A DNA stretch of 5,407 bases, taken from Verrucomicrobia bacterium UBA2970 (GTDB lineage Bacteria; Verrucomicrobiota; Verrucomicrobiia; Limisphaerales; AAA164-E04). Of the stretch, positions 5,402 to 5,407 are shown one piece after another. The DNA is taken from assembly GCA_002348345.1 (NCBI GenBank), contig DEAY01000282.1, positions 577-5,983 of the forward strand. The letters are read 5' to 3'. Below the pieces are notes generated by a model. The model worked only from the letters and a program-made list of their open reading frames with translations, had not been told where the DNA came from and ran no database searches. Made by a program: the position numbers and the translations under genes. Each line of letters begins with the position of its first letter. The first letter of the stretch is position 1.

Positions 5402-5407
5402 AAAAAA

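Larger units (their letters stand above)
5241..5407. other. Phased A/T tracts, predicted intrinsically curved DNA
   Basis: A- or T-runs of three to seven bases recur through this A+T-rich stretch, starting at 5241, 5251, 5263, 5273, 5284, 5292, 5303, 5314, 5326, 5333, 5348, 5358, 5369, 5379, 5390 and 5401. From the first to the last centre the mean spacing is about 10.7 bp, close to the helical repeat, though single gaps vary from about 7.5 to 15. Phased A-tracts are known to bend DNA. Here they lie upstream of a sigma-54-type promoter, where bending would help a distant activator reach the polymerase. The stretch runs off the right edge. No gene is supported in 5153-5407. Confidence 0.5.

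Noticed and set aside
5205..5402. 65-codon open frame on the - strand in the control region
   Set aside because: It overlaps the sigma-54 promoter and phased repeats, its composition follows the A/T tracts, and it has no recognisable motif.

Overview
The window reads as chromosome of a Planctomycetes-Verrucomicrobia-Chlamydiae (PVC) superphylum bacterium. A member of the Verrucomicrobia, such as the Pedosphaera/Limisphaerales group, is the likeliest source. The evidence is three lineage-typical families side by side: a PSCyt2/PSD1 (DUF1549/DUF1553) protein followed by a DUF1501 protein, a planctomycete/verrucomicrobial-type neutral-ceramidase-like hydrolase, and a prepilin-like protein with an exact H-X9-DG motif. 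No mobile element, CRISPR array, tRNA or rRNA was seen. The taxonomic call rests on family recognition only.

Left half, + strand (2-2702): an operon pair. The first gene enters from the left edge, and only the end of its DUF1549 part and its DUF1553 domain are present. Its stop overlaps the start of the DUF1501 gene by 11 bp, so the two are probably translationally coupled. The DUF1501 protein carries a twin-arginine export signal, which suggests the pair works outside the cytoplasm. Its conserved domain ends near nt 2561, but the frame stays open for 46 more codons and runs 30 bp into the oppositely oriented next gene.

Right half, - strand (2673-5152): a secreted ceramidase-like hydrolase (start 4181) and, 257 bp upstream of it, a prepilin-like protein (start 5152). 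They point the same way. No convincing terminator lies between them, and no convincing separate promoter for the hydrolase was found.

Right end (5153-5407): an A+T-rich control region for the prepilin-like gene. It holds a very good sigma-54 (RpoN) type -24/-12 promoter, a short leader with a strong UNCG-type hairpin, three helically phased CACG repeats where an enhancer-binding protein would be expected, and a long run of A/T tracts spaced about one helical turn apart, predicting curved DNA. This region is the most interesting part of the window. I found no clearly new multi-gene system.
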